Shown: in pieces, positions 1 to 8,055 of the stretch | Position numbering within the stretch: position 1 is the stretch's first letter | How the letters are laid out: every line of letters starts with the position of its first letter | Assembly: GCA_002279765.1 (NCBI GenBank) | Contig: NCCR01000129.1 | Location: forward strand, 1 to 21,193 | Length of the DNA: 21,193 bases | Direction: 5' to 3' | Source: Verrucomicrobia bacterium 12-59-8 | Lineage (GTDB): Bacteria > Verrucomicrobiota > Verrucomicrobiae > Verrucomicrobiales > Verrucomicrobiaceae | Translations under genes and position numbers: made by a program | The notes under the pieces: generated by a model | Databases searched by the model: none | Seen by the model: the letters and a program-made list of their open reading frames with translations, nothing else | What the model was told of the DNA's origin: nothing

Positions 1-77
1 GCTGGTACGACAACGAGTGGGGTTACTCCAACCGAGTCGTCGATCTCGTGAAATACATTGTGAGCAAAGGCCTGTAA
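1..77 (+). CDS. gap: Glyceraldehyde-3-phosphate dehydrogenase, C-terminal end (partial)
   Basis: Only the last 24 residues are inside the window. The frame starting at base 3 reads WYDNEWGYSNRVVDLVKYI and ends in a TAA at 75-77. WYDNEWGYSxRVVDL is the strongly conserved C-terminal signature of glycolytic GAPDH, which oxidises glyceraldehyde-3-phosphate to 1,3-bisphosphoglycerate in the cytoplasm. The gene is cut by the left edge, so its length and start cannot be judged. A strong intrinsic terminator follows 33 bases downstream, so it ends its own transcription unit and is not co-transcribed with the transporter that follows. Confidence 0.95.
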   Translation, partial: WYDNEWGYSNRVVDLVKYIVSKGL

Positions 78-110
78 TCTAAACGAACACAGCAACCTTC
101 AAAGCCTTCG

Positions 111-141
111 ACGGGCCGGCTCACCTGAGCCGGCCCGTTTT
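111..141 (+). terminator. Intrinsic terminator after gap
   Basis: ACGGGCCGGCTCA (111-123) pairs perfectly with TGAGCCGGCCCGT (126-138). In practice the hairpin has about 12 base pairs with a tiny ACCT-type loop, and it is followed by TTTT at 138-141. The very GC-rich stem plus U-tract on the plus strand fits rho-independent termination of gap. It also insulates the MFS gene starting at 195. Confidence 0.9.
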
Positions 142-194
142 GCGTACCTGCTCATCTCCCTACTTCCCATGAATCTTGTTTTTTCAATCCAACC

Positions 195-1367
195 ATGTCA
201 CTTTTTTCTCAACTGCAACTGCTGCCTAGGCCCTTCTGGGTTCTCGTAGGCGCCACCTTCGTCAATCGGTTCGGCGTTTTTGTCGTGCCGTTCCTGGCGC
301 TTTTCATCACGCGGAATGGCAACACGGCCACGCAGGCCGGTTACGCTGTGGCCGCATACTCGCTGGGGGGCTTCATAGCCGCCTGGATCGGCGGCTGGAT
401 GGCCGACCGGCTGGGCCGGAACGTCACCATGGCCGTTTCGGCCCTCGCAGGCGCGGTGTGCATGATCGCGATGTCACAGGCGGTGGACTGGCGGGCGCTG
501 GCTCTCCTGGCCTTCATCACCGGTGCCATCAATGAGGCAGGGAGTCCGGCCAGCGCGGCGTTGGTCCAAGACATCGTCCCGCCGGAGCACCGCGTCATCG
601 CCTATGCGGTGCAGCGGTTTGCGATCAATCTCGCGTGGTCTCTTGGGCCGGCGGCAGCTGGTTTCCTGGCGGAATATTCGTTTTTCTGGCTGTTCGTGGT
701 CGATGCGGTCACGTCGGCTTTCTTTGGCATCATCGCGTGGCTGTGCCTACCACGCGGCAGACGCACAGCGCGCGAGCACGCGGGCTGGGGTCATGCCTGG
801 CAGTCGATCCGCACCAACCACGCCTTCCTAGCCCTGTTCTGCGCCTGCATCTACACGGCGTGGATCTTCCGGCAGACGAACACCACCTTTCCGCTGCACT
901 TTGAGCGCAATGGGCTGCCGCTGCATTGGTGCGGTCTCGTTCTCGCTTTGAATGGCGTAATGATCTGCCTGTTTGAAGTGCCGCTGGCGGTGGGACTGCG
1001 AGCCTGGCCGGTCAAACAGGTGCTCGCGCTCGGCTACATCCTGATGGGAGCAAGTTTCCTCGCGTTCCTGATCAGCGGATCGCTCACCGCCTTTGTGCTG
1101 ATGATGGTGGTATTCACCGTGGGCGAAATGTCGGCGTTTTCACGGCAGCAGGCCTACTCGGCGAGTCTTTCTCCGGAAGATATGAGAGGGCGTTACGTCG
1201 GCTTTCTCGGTTTCGCCTGGTGCACGGGCAATACCGCCAGTTCCGCGCTCGGAATGACGCTCTACGATCATCACCCTACGGTGCTGTGGGTGCTGAATGC
1301 CGTGCTTGGCATCGTGGCGGCGCTCCTCATTCTCTACACGCGCAAAGCTCAATCCAATGAATCCTGA
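195..1367 (+). CDS. MFS transporter (DHA1/MdtH-like drug or metabolite exporter)
   Basis: This 390-residue, very hydrophobic protein has about twelve predicted membrane helices, the usual length of a major facilitator permease. The motif-A loop between helices 2 and 3 is visible as GGWMADRLGRN (about residues 66-76). The N-terminal layout (PRPFWVLVGATFVNRFG, then PFLALFI) resembles MdtH/YceL-like proton-driven exporters of the inner membrane. The substrate cannot be told from sequence. The ATG at 195 gives a short N-terminus directly before helix 1; no Shine-Dalgarno sequence is seen. Its last 11 bases overlap the start of the RarD-like gene, so the two are probably co-transcribed and translationally coupled. 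Family assignment is firm; the export role is an inference from family resemblance. Confidence 0.9.
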   Translation: MSLFSQLQLLPRPFWVLVGATFVNRFGVFVVPFLALFITRNGNTATQAGYAVAAYSLGGFIAAWIGGWMADRLGRNVTMAVSALAGAVCMIAMSQAVDWRALALLAFITGAINEAGSPASAALVQDIVPPEHRVIAYAVQRFAINLAWSLGPAAAGFLAEYSFFWLFVVDAVTSAFFGIIAWLCLPRGRRTAREHAGWGHAWQSIRTNHAFLALFCACIYTAWIFRQTNTTFPLHFERNGLPLHWCGLVLALNGVMICLFEVPLAVGLRAWPVKQVLALGYILMGASFLAFLISGSLTAFVLMMVVFTVGEMSAFSRQQAYSASLSPEDMRGRYVGFLGFAWCTGNTASSALGMTLYDHHPTVLWVLNAVLGIVAALLILYTRKAQSNES

Positions 1368-2247
1368 AAAACCACCCGCTAATGCAGTGCTGAGTGCTGT
1401 GATCGCCTTTGGCCTCTGGGGCGTGCTACCGGTGTATTGGAAAGAGATCGGCCATCTCGGCAGCGGTGTGGCCTTGGCGCAGCGTGTCGTGTGGACGCTG
1501 GTCACCGTAGTTCCCCTCCTGGTGCTGAGCGGCGAGTGGTCCGGCTTTCTGCGCTCCTTGCGGGACATGCGCCTCATCAAAGCGCATGCGTGGTCTGCGT
1601 TTTTGCTGGCCATCAACTGGGGCGTTTTCGTGTGGGCCGCGCAGCATGGGCGCATCATCGACTGTAGCCTCGGCTACTTCATCAATCCGTTGCTGAATGT
1701 GCTTATCGGCAGCCGCTTGCTGGGCGAGCGGCTGTCGCGCTTTCAAAAACTCAGCGTCGCCTTTGCTGCATTTGGAGTGCTGAGCCAGCTATTAATTGCG
1801 GGACGGTTTCCGTGGATTGGCCTGCTGCTGGCAGGAAGCTTTGCGCTCTATGGTCTGGCGCGGCGGCGCTCGCCGCTGGGATCACTGCCGGGTCTCGCGG
1901 TGGAAACTGTCGTCGGCATCCCGGTGGCGGTCATCTATCTGATCTGGGCACAGCAGAGCGGAATGCCCATCTGGGGCACGGCCTCGGCGCATGATCTGCT
2001 GCTCATCATGGGTCTCGGCATCATCACGACAATCCCGCTGCTGGGGTTTGCGTACGGCGCGCGGCAGCTGCCGTTCGCCATGCTCGGCGTGCTACAGTTC
2101 CTTGCGCCCACCGGTCATTTCATCGTGGGAGCCTATGTGTTTCACGAGCCGATCAGCCCCGCGTCGCTGGTGTCGTTTGGGTTTATCTGGCTTGGCGTGC
2201 TGCTGTTTTGCAGTGATCTGTGGCTGAGGGGATCTGCCAGAGCCTGA
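1357..2247 (+). CDS. rarD: RarD-like EamA/DMT-superfamily permease
   Basis: This is a 296-residue integral membrane protein with about ten helices, the typical length of RarD (around 300). The family signature NWGVFVWAAQHGRIIDCSLGY (split by position: NWGVFVWA near 87-94, SLGYFINPL near 104-112) is clear. So is the opening AFGLWGVLPVYWKEIGHLGS at about 17-36. RarD proteins belong to the drug/metabolite transporter superfamily and have been linked to chloramphenicol sensitivity; the true substrate is unknown. The ATG at 1357 was chosen over an upstream in-frame ATG at 1297 because the first 20 codons of the longer form are only another frame of the MFS gene and lack similarity to the family. 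It overlaps that gene by 11 bases. It ends 5 bases before the stop of the convergent ddl gene, with no obvious terminator between them. Confidence 0.9.
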   Translation: MNPEKPPANAVLSAVIAFGLWGVLPVYWKEIGHLGSGVALAQRVVWTLVTVVPLLVLSGEWSGFLRSLRDMRLIKAHAWSAFLLAINWGVFVWAAQHGRIIDCSLGYFINPLLNVLIGSRLLGERLSRFQKLSVAFAAFGVLSQLLIAGRFPWIGLLLAGSFALYGLARRRSPLGSLPGLAVETVVGIPVAVIYLIWAQQSGMPIWGTASAHDLLLIMGLGIITTIPLLGFAYGARQLPFAMLGVLQFLAPTGHFIVGAYVFHEPISPASLVSFGFIWLGVLLFCSDLWLRGSARA

Positions 2248-2252
2248 GCAAC

Positions 2253-3176
2253 TCAGGGCCTGGCTGCAATCGACAGCTCGATGATCTTCGCGCACAGATC
2301 GGGGAACTCGATGCCTACGGCCTTCGCGGCCTTGGGCAGCAGGCTGCTGCTGGTCATGCCGGGGATGGTGTTCACTTCGAGGACGAAGGGTGCCTGATCG
2401 CTGTCACGCAGCATGACATCGACGCGGCCATAAACTTCGGTGCCGCAGGAGCGGAAGGCTTTTAGCGCGGCCTCTTGCACGGCCTTCGTCACTTCGGGGC
2501 TGAGGTTGGCGGGGCAGTTGTAATTCGTTTTGCCGGTGCCGCCCATCCAAGGGTACTTGTTGTTGATGTCGTAGAAGCCTTCGACTGGCTCGATGTGAAT
2601 GATCGGCAGCACCAGATCGCCGAGAATGCCGACCGTCAGTTCTTTGCCGGCCACGTAGTCTTCGACTAGGGTGGCACTGCCAAATTTCTTGGCGTCTTCA
2701 ATGGCGGCTTCAAATTCGGCCTGCGTGTGGCAGATGTGGACGCCAACGCTGGAGCCTTCGCGCGGTGGCTTGACAACGAGCGGCAGGGAGATCGTCAGCG
2801 CCTGACTGCCATCGAGCGGATAGGTCTGCGAGCGAGGTGTCGGCACACCGGCGTCGATGAAGCATTGTTTGCTCAGCAACTTGTCGAAGGCGATGCAACT
2901 GCTCGCTATGCCCGCGCCGGTGTAGCGGAGGCCGCGTTGCTCCAAGATGAGCTGAATCTGGCCGTCTTCGCCAAAAGTGCCGTGGATCAGGTTCATGGCG
3001 ATGAAGACATCCCCGGGCACTTCAAAGTCCGGGCCGGAGACATCGACTTCGATGACAATGGCGCCTTTGCTGCGCAGAGCCTCGGCCACGCTTTCAGCGG
3101 TTTTCAGTGAAACTTTGCGTTCATTGCCGGGGCCGCCCATCAGGAGGGCGATTTTCTTGTTCGTCAGATCGATCAT
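2253..3176 (-). CDS. ddl: D-alanine--D-alanine ligase
   Basis: This cytoplasmic ATP-grasp enzyme joins two D-alanines to make the dipeptide added to the peptidoglycan precursor by MurF. At 307 residues it has the normal Ddl length. Visible motifs are GGPGNERKVSL (14-24), HGTFGEDGQIQ (65-75), YTGAGIASSCIAFDK (85-99), PPREGSSVGV (137-146) and the C-terminal EVNTIPGMTSSSLLPKAA (267-284) that carries metal-binding Glu/Asn and the active-site loop. The Lys-Tyr pair at 207-208 (NKY) aligns with the tyrosine typical of D-Ala-D-Ala rather than D-Ala-D-Lac ligases. The omega-loop that follows is a few residues longer than in E. coli DdlB and Gly-rich (MGGTGKT). It lies divergent from a secreted D-aminoacylase-type gene and convergent with rarD. 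No Shine-Dalgarno precedes the ATG. Confidence 0.96.
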   Translation of the reverse strand: MIDLTNKKIALLMGGPGNERKVSLKTAESVAEALRSKGAIVIEVDVSGPDFEVPGDVFIAMNLIHGTFGEDGQIQLILEQRGLRYTGAGIASSCIAFDKLLSKQCFIDAGVPTPRSQTYPLDGSQALTISLPLVVKPPREGSSVGVHICHTQAEFEAAIEDAKKFGSATLVEDYVAGKELTVGILGDLVLPIIHIEPVEGFYDINNKYPWMGGTGKTNYNCPANLSPEVTKAVQEAALKAFRSCGTEVYGRVDVMLRDSDQAPFVLEVNTIPGMTSSSLLPKAAKAVGIEFPDLCAKIIELSIAARP

Positions 3177-3263
3177 GGTGCGAAGATATGGAATGCGGAG
3201 GCCGGATTGGCAAAAGGAATCCTGGCAATGTCCGTGCCATCAGCCACGTCTTTCCCTGTCACC

Positions 3264-4823
3264 ATGAATCTCGGCCCCTTTTTCGCCTTTCTGCTCGCTG
3301 CTTCTGCCTTGGCGGCGGATTTCGATCTGCTCATCACGAATGCGCAGATTGCGGATGGTAGCGGCGGTCCAATGGTGCATGGCGGTATTGCGGTAAAAGG
3401 CGGTCGCATCATGGCGGTCGGTGAGGTCGAAGGCTCGGCCGATGATGTCATCGATGCAGGCGGCAAAGTGGCCGCGCCGGGATTCATCGATGTCCACACC
3501 CACTCGGAGGACATCTGTCTCATCCCGGATGCGGAGAATTTTCTACGCATGGGGGTGACGACCCTCATCACCGGCAACTGCGGTCATTCGCGCACTGATG
3601 TGGCGATGTTTTTTCAGGAGATCGAGGAATCGAAGGTGTCCCTCAATGTGGCCACGCTGATCGGACACGGTTCGGTGCGTGAGCAGGGCATGGGTGGCAG
3701 CTTTATCCGTGCGCCGAACGACGAGCAGCTCGGTACGATGAAAGGTCTGGTCGATCAGGCGATGAAGGATGGGGCGGTCGGATTGAGCACGGGTTTGATC
3801 TATGTGCCTGGCTCTTTTGCCAAGACGGAGGAACTTATCGCGCTGGCGCAGGTTGCCGCTGCCCATGACGGCATCTACGTCAGCCATATGCGCTATGAAA
3901 CGGTGCGCATTTTTGATGCGCTGGATGAAGCCATCCGCATTGCCAGAGAAGCGCAAATTCGTGCCGAGGTATCACACATCAAACTCTCCGGACCGACGGC
4001 CTGGGGCAAGGCCCGAGAAGTGCTCGCAGTGCTCGACAAGGCTCGTGCCGATGGTTTGAAGATCACGCACGATCTGTATGCCTACACTGCCTCCAGTACA
4101 GGCCTGCGCCAGACCTTGCCGGACAGCGCCCTCGAAGGTGAGCATGCGGACTTTGTTGCACGTGTCTCTGATCCGCAGAAGAAAGCTGGGGTCATCGCCA
4201 GCATGGCCGAAATGCGTGCCCGCCAGGGGCGCAAGGACTACAGCTATGCAGTGATCGCCCGCTGCAAGGCCGAACCTTCACTCAATGGCAAGACTATTCC
4301 TGAGGCGGCGAAGCTGCGGCGGGGAGCAGACACCCTTGAAGATCAAATCGAAGTCATCCTTGAGATCGAAGTTCAGGGCGGAGCCAGTGCCATTTTCCAT
4401 GGGATGAACGAAGACGATTTGCAGGCCTTCCTGAAGCATCCGCTCACCATGATTGCCAGTGACGGCGGTCCGCGCCGTCTGGGTGAGGATGCACCGCATC
4501 CACGCAGCTATGGCAACAATGCGCGGGTGCTGGGGCGCTACGTGCGCGAATTGAAATTGCTCACGCTTCCAGAGGCAGTTCGCCGCATGACTTCACTGCC
4601 CGCTCAGACTTTTCATCTCAAGGATCGTGGCTTGATTAAAGCGGGTGCTCATGCTGACATCGTGATTTTTGATCCTGAAAAAGTCACTGATCCATCCACT
4701 TTCAGCGACCCGCATCACTACGCGGAAGGCTTTGATCATGTGATTGTGAACGGTGGCGTTACGATTCGCGACGGCAAACTCACGGAGGTGCGTAGCGGAG
4801 GCCCATTGCGGATGGGGCAATGA
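3264..4823 (+). CDS. Secreted D-aminoacylase-type amidohydrolase (N-acyl-D-amino-acid deacylase family)
   Basis: A predicted 519-residue metal-dependent amidohydrolase. An N-terminal hydrophobic stretch (residues 5-18, ending ASALA-AD) looks like a signal peptide, so the enzyme is probably periplasmic. The metal site is visible in GFIDVHTHSED (73-83), followed by TGNCGHS (103-109) with the bridging cysteine typical of D-aminoacylases. Further hallmarks are GLSTGLIYVPG, YVSHMRYE, EVSHIKLSG, ASDGGP and the C-terminal GLIKAGAHADIVIFDP. Known members hydrolyse N-acyl-D-amino acids or related D-peptides; the exact substrate here is not shown. The ATG at 3264 was preferred over in-frame ATGs at 3207 and 3228 because it puts the signal peptide at the N-terminus. 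The TGA stop overlaps an ATG (4820) that is in frame with the downstream response regulator. The gene sits back to back with ddl, which suggests but does not prove a link to D-amino-acid turnover. Confidence 0.9.
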   Translation: MNLGPFFAFLLAASALAADFDLLITNAQIADGSGGPMVHGGIAVKGGRIMAVGEVEGSADDVIDAGGKVAAPGFIDVHTHSEDICLIPDAENFLRMGVTTLITGNCGHSRTDVAMFFQEIEESKVSLNVATLIGHGSVREQGMGGSFIRAPNDEQLGTMKGLVDQAMKDGAVGLSTGLIYVPGSFAKTEELIALAQVAAAHDGIYVSHMRYETVRIFDALDEAIRIAREAQIRAEVSHIKLSGPTAWGKAREVLAVLDKARADGLKITHDLYAYTASSTGLRQTLPDSALEGEHADFVARVSDPQKKAGVIASMAEMRARQGRKDYSYAVIARCKAEPSLNGKTIPEAAKLRRGADTLEDQIEVILEIEVQGGASAIFHGMNEDDLQAFLKHPLTMIASDGGPRRLGEDAPHPRSYGNNARVLGRYVRELKLLTLPEAVRRMTSLPAQTFHLKDRGLIKAGAHADIVIFDPEKVTDPSTFSDPHHYAEGFDHVIVNGGVTIRDGKLTEVRSGGPLRMGQ

Positions 4824-4900
4824 TTGGAAATGCCGTGATTGGCAGTTGCATGACAACTTCATCATTTGCCGCCGCCGTCATACCCGCTTCCTTGCCGCTC

Positions 4901-5575
4901 ATGCACATCCTGATTGTCGAAGATGACCCCAAGACCGCCGCATTGCTTGCGAGCGCGCTGCGGCAGGAGGAATTCAAGGTCAGTCACGTGGGGGACGGCG
5001 AGAGCGGCCTTCAGAGTGCCTTGGGGGAAACTTATGACGCCCTGCTGGTGGACATCATGCTGCCGCAGCGCGACGGGCTCAGCCTTGTGCGTGAGCTGCG
5101 TCAGCAGGGGCGCACCACGCCTGTGATCATGCTTTCTGCCCGTGGTGAAGTGGAGCAGCGAGTGGAGGGCTTGAATGCGGGTGCGGATGATTACCTGCCC
5201 AAGCCCTTTGCCATGTCAGAGCTTCTTGCTCGGCTGCGCTCGCTGCTGCGGCGGAATGTGGTTCTCAAACCTGCGGTGCTGACGATCGCAGATCTGACAT
5301 ACGACGCTGGCACGCGTGAGACGCGGCGTGCCGGCAAACGCATCGAGTTATCTTCACGTGAGAGCCTGCTGCTGGAGTGCCTGCTGCGCGCGGAGGGGCG
5401 CGTGGTCAGCCGACGTGACATCATCGTCAGCGTTTGGGAGTATGATTTTGATCCTGGAAGCAATCTCGTGGATGTCTATGTGCGACGCCTGAGGGAAAAG
5501 ATTGATCGCGATTACTCCCCCGTCCTTATTCAAACCCTGCGCGGACTTGGTTACGCGCTGCGACTCCAGCCATGA
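4901..5575 (+). CDS. OmpR/PhoB-family response regulator (CusR/CopR-like)
   Basis: A 224-residue two-domain regulator. The receiver domain (1-115) has the acidic pocket ED at 7-8, phospho-acceptor Asp51 in LLVDIMLPQRDG, Ser79 in MLSAR and Lys101 in LPKPF. The winged-helix DNA-binding domain (about 125-222) ends in the typical VDVYVRRLREKID ... LRGLGYAL. The ATG at 4901 starts exactly at MHILIVEDD, as in the family. The frame stays open upstream to an ATG at 4820 that overlaps the amidohydrolase stop, which would add 27 unconserved residues. It overlaps the kinase gene by ATGA (5572-5575), so the pair is translationally coupled. Its position before an RND efflux operon suggests it controls metal efflux like CusR or CopR; that is inferred from context. 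Confidence 0.93.
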   Translation: MHILIVEDDPKTAALLASALRQEEFKVSHVGDGESGLQSALGETYDALLVDIMLPQRDGLSLVRELRQQGRTTPVIMLSARGEVEQRVEGLNAGADDYLPKPFAMSELLARLRSLLRRNVVLKPAVLTIADLTYDAGTRETRRAGKRIELSSRESLLLECLLRAEGRVVSRRDIIVSVWEYDFDPGSNLVDVYVRRLREKIDRDYSPVLIQTLRGLGYALRLQP

Positions 5576-6642
5576 AACTGCGCCGACGCATCCTGCTGCA
5601 TTATGCCGCCACGCTCAGTTTGTCGCTGGTCATTGTGGCATTCTGGAGCTGGTTTGAATTCACCGAGCAGCGTGACGATGCACTGCAGGGCGGGGTGGCG
5701 GCTGCGTTGCAGCAGTCTCCTCTGGTGGAGACTGCTGAAATCATTCTGTTTGGCGGCGTGCCTGCCATCCTGCTCGGCATCATTGGCGGACGCCTGCTCA
5801 TGCGGCGTGCTCTGCGTCCCATTGAAGAGCTGACCGAGGCTCTTGAAAAAACCACGGAGTCCAACCTTGCCGAACCCGTGGCACGCAGCGGCAATGGTGA
5901 TGAGCTTGACCGCATGTCCGCCGTTTTTAACAGCATGAAAGAACGCCTGGGCGCCTCTTTCACCCAGGCACGTGAGTTCACTCTGCATGCTTCGCATGAG
6001 CTCAAAACGCCGCTCACCATTCTTCACGGCACGCTGGAGCAGATGATCGGAGACGGCACCACGCCAGCGGCGCATCGTGAACGCATCACCTCCATGCTGG
6101 AGGAGGTGCAGCGTCTTTCGGTCATCGTCGGCCAGCTCGCCTTCCTCGCCAAGGCAGACGCCGGCCTGCTGGAAGCCACGCATGGCACCGTGGCCTTACA
6201 TGAACTTGTGCGTGATTTAGTGGAAGATCTCACGCTGCTGTCAGCGGCGCAGAATATCACCGTCACGCTCGCAGATTGTCAGCCTGCGCAGATGGCGGGA
6301 GATCGCATGCGGCTGCGCCAGTTGCTGCTAATCCTAGGTGACAATGCTGTGAAGCATAACCACAAAAACGGCAGCATTATTCTGGATCTGAATCAGGACG
6401 AGAAGCAGGTCAACTTCCGCATCACCAACACCGGTCCGGCTCTGCAGCCCGAACTGCGATCCCGTGTATTCGAGCGCTTCCTGCGTGGCGATGCTTCGCA
6501 TGGCAGCGCCATCGAGGGCAGCGGTCTCGGACTGAGCATCGCGCAATCCATCGCCAGTTCGCATCACGGTAGTCTGGCTTTCGAGGTCTTGGCAGATGAT
6601 CGCACCCAGCTCACGCTGAGCCTGCCGACTGGTCTGAAGTGA
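5572..6642 (+). CDS. Sensor histidine kinase with minimal periplasmic loop
   Basis: A 356-residue inner-membrane kinase. Helix 1 spans about residues 9-28 and helix 2 about 56-76, leaving only some 28 residues in the periplasm. A HAMP linker follows (about 75-130, with LRPIEELTEAL at 81-91). The phospho-acceptor His142 lies in HASHELKTPL. The ATP-binding domain shows the N box DNAVKH (257-262), a G1-like ITNTGPA and GSGLGLSIA (316-324). It phosphorylates the regulator encoded just upstream, which it overlaps by 4 bases. CusS-type copper/silver sensors carry a much larger periplasmic metal-binding domain (around 140 residues), which is missing here, so if this kinase senses metal it must do so within the membrane or through a partner. 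The downstream efflux genes begin 68 bases later. Confidence 0.93.
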   Translation: MKLRRRILLHYAATLSLSLVIVAFWSWFEFTEQRDDALQGGVAAALQQSPLVETAEIILFGGVPAILLGIIGGRLLMRRALRPIEELTEALEKTTESNLAEPVARSGNGDELDRMSAVFNSMKERLGASFTQAREFTLHASHELKTPLTILHGTLEQMIGDGTTPAAHRERITSMLEEVQRLSVIVGQLAFLAKADAGLLEATHGTVALHELVRDLVEDLTLLSAAQNITVTLADCQPAQMAGDRMRLRQLLLILGDNAVKHNHKNGSIILDLNQDEKQVNFRITNTGPALQPELRSRVFERFLRGDASHGSAIEGSGLGLSIAQSIASSHHGSLAFEVLADDRTQLTLSLPTGLK

Positions 6643-6710
6643 CGGATTTTTAATGACAACCTTTTCACTGGTGGCCGGTTCACGGTTCCGCTTAGTCAAA
6701 ACTGCATTGT

Positions 6711-8036
6711 ATGAAATATTTCCCGTTGCTGTTCATTTTCGCTGCTGCTGCGCTGAGTTCTTGCGTGAGCTATCAGGCGCATCCGCTTTCGGCGGAGGCC
6801 AGTTCGGCGGCGTTCGCAGGTCGCTCGTTGAATGATCCCGGACTGCGGCAGTTCCTCATCGAACAAAAGGCTGAGCATGGGACCTGGGAGGTCAATCGTC
6901 TGTCGCTTGCCGCAGCGTATTTTCATCCGGATGTCACTTTGGCACGCGCAGAGGCGGGTGAGCTGGCGGCGGCCATCAAAACGGCCAAGCAGCGGCCCAA
7001 TCCTGTTTTCACCTTTGGGCCGCAGTACGCCAGTTTCCGTCGAAATGCGATCACACCCTGGTTCCTGGCAGGCAACGTTTTTTATCAAATCGAAACCGCT
7101 GGTAAACGCACCCGGCGCACGGAGCAGGCGATGGCAGCCGCAGAAGCCGCGAGATGGCGCGTGTCTGCGCGGGCCTGGACGGCACGCTCGCGTGTGCGTG
7201 TGGCGATGCTGGAACTGCACAGCGCCCGTGAAAACATCCGTCTGCTGGAGACGGAGCAGAAACTGCATGATGAGGCGATCAAGAAACTCACCGCGCAGAT
7301 GGAGGCCGGCGATGTGTCGCCATTTGAGCTGACCCAGGCACGTCTGGCGCTGAACCGTACGCGTCTTGCTTTGCAGGATGCCCAACGGCTTGCCGCAACA
7401 GGCGAGGCAAAACTTGCCGCTGCAGTGGGTGTGCCGTTGTCGGCATTGAAGAACATCGCTCTCGATTTTTCCGGTTTCACGCGCATGCCTGCGCAGAGCA
7501 CCAGCACCAGCCGTCGCCTGGCATTGACTCAGCGAGCCGATTTGATGGCGCTGCTGGCCGATTACGCCGCGGCGGAATCCGCGCTGCGGTTGGAATACGC
7601 CAAGCAGTATCCCGATGTGCGACTCGGTCCCGGGTTTGATTACAACCAAGGGCAGAACCGCTGGCAGCTAGGAGTGAGCTTTGAGCTTCCAGTGAATGGC
7701 AATCGCGGGCCTATCGCACAAGCGGAGGCGAAACGTAAGACCGCAGAGGCACGCTTTCTGGCCCAGCAGGATACGATTCAAGGTGAATTGAACATCGCAC
7801 TGGCTGCGTATGAAGCCTCGCGGAAGAAGTCGGAGACCGCCGCCACTTTGTCGCAGGAGGCTGCTGCGGCCGCTGGAACGACGAAACGCATGGTCGATGT
7901 CGGCGAGATCTCACCCCTCGAGCTCACACGCCGACAGATTGAGGCCAGCACGGCCAATCTTGCCCGCATGGCTGCTGACATCGAGGCACAGACTGCCGCC
8001 GGAGCGCTGGAAGATGCCATGCAGGCCCGGCTTTGA
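6711..8036 (+). CDS. TolC-family outer-membrane efflux lipoprotein (CusC-like)
   Basis: A 441-residue outer-membrane factor of the TolC family. A lipoprotein signal peptide ends in ALSSC with Cys18 as the likely lipidation site. Two internally similar halves rich in long amphipathic helices follow. The repeat-specific features QRPNPVFTFGP near 94-104, AGDVSPFELTQARLALNRT near 200-218 and its second copy VGEISPLELTRRQIEAST near 397-414 are characteristic of the helical barrel. It would form the outer-membrane exit duct of the tripartite pump encoded next to it (adaptor 19 bases downstream, then the RND gene). Length is normal for the family and the reading frame is intact. No Shine-Dalgarno sequence is evident. 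Confidence 0.93.
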   Translation: MKYFPLLFIFAAAALSSCVSYQAHPLSAEASSAAFAGRSLNDPGLRQFLIEQKAEHGTWEVNRLSLAAAYFHPDVTLARAEAGELAAAIKTAKQRPNPVFTFGPQYASFRRNAITPWFLAGNVFYQIETAGKRTRRTEQAMAAAEAARWRVSARAWTARSRVRVAMLELHSARENIRLLETEQKLHDEAIKKLTAQMEAGDVSPFELTQARLALNRTRLALQDAQRLAATGEAKLAAAVGVPLSALKNIALDFSGFTRMPAQSTSTSRRLALTQRADLMALLADYAAAESALRLEYAKQYPDVRLGPGFDYNQGQNRWQLGVSFELPVNGNRGPIAQAEAKRKTAEARFLAQQDTIQGELNIALAAYEASRKKSETAATLSQEAAAAAGTTKRMVDVGEISPLELTRRQIEASTANLARMAADIEAQTAAGALEDAMQARL

Positions 8037-8055
8037 TTTTTCACTTATGCACACC

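Noticed and set aside
1140..1658. Minus-strand open frame of 172 codons opposite the MFS/rarD junction
   Set aside because: Antisense shadow of two recognised transporters with no motif of its own.
4821..4842. Direct repeat TGATTGG, 15 bases apart, upstream of the response regulator
   Set aside because: Seven bases only, one copy overlaps the previous gene's stop, and it is not repeated before the efflux operon.
6676..6688. Direct repeat CGGTTC-A-CGGTTC before the TolC-like gene
   Set aside because: Too short, and no second copy was seen at the other end of the cluster; could be chance.
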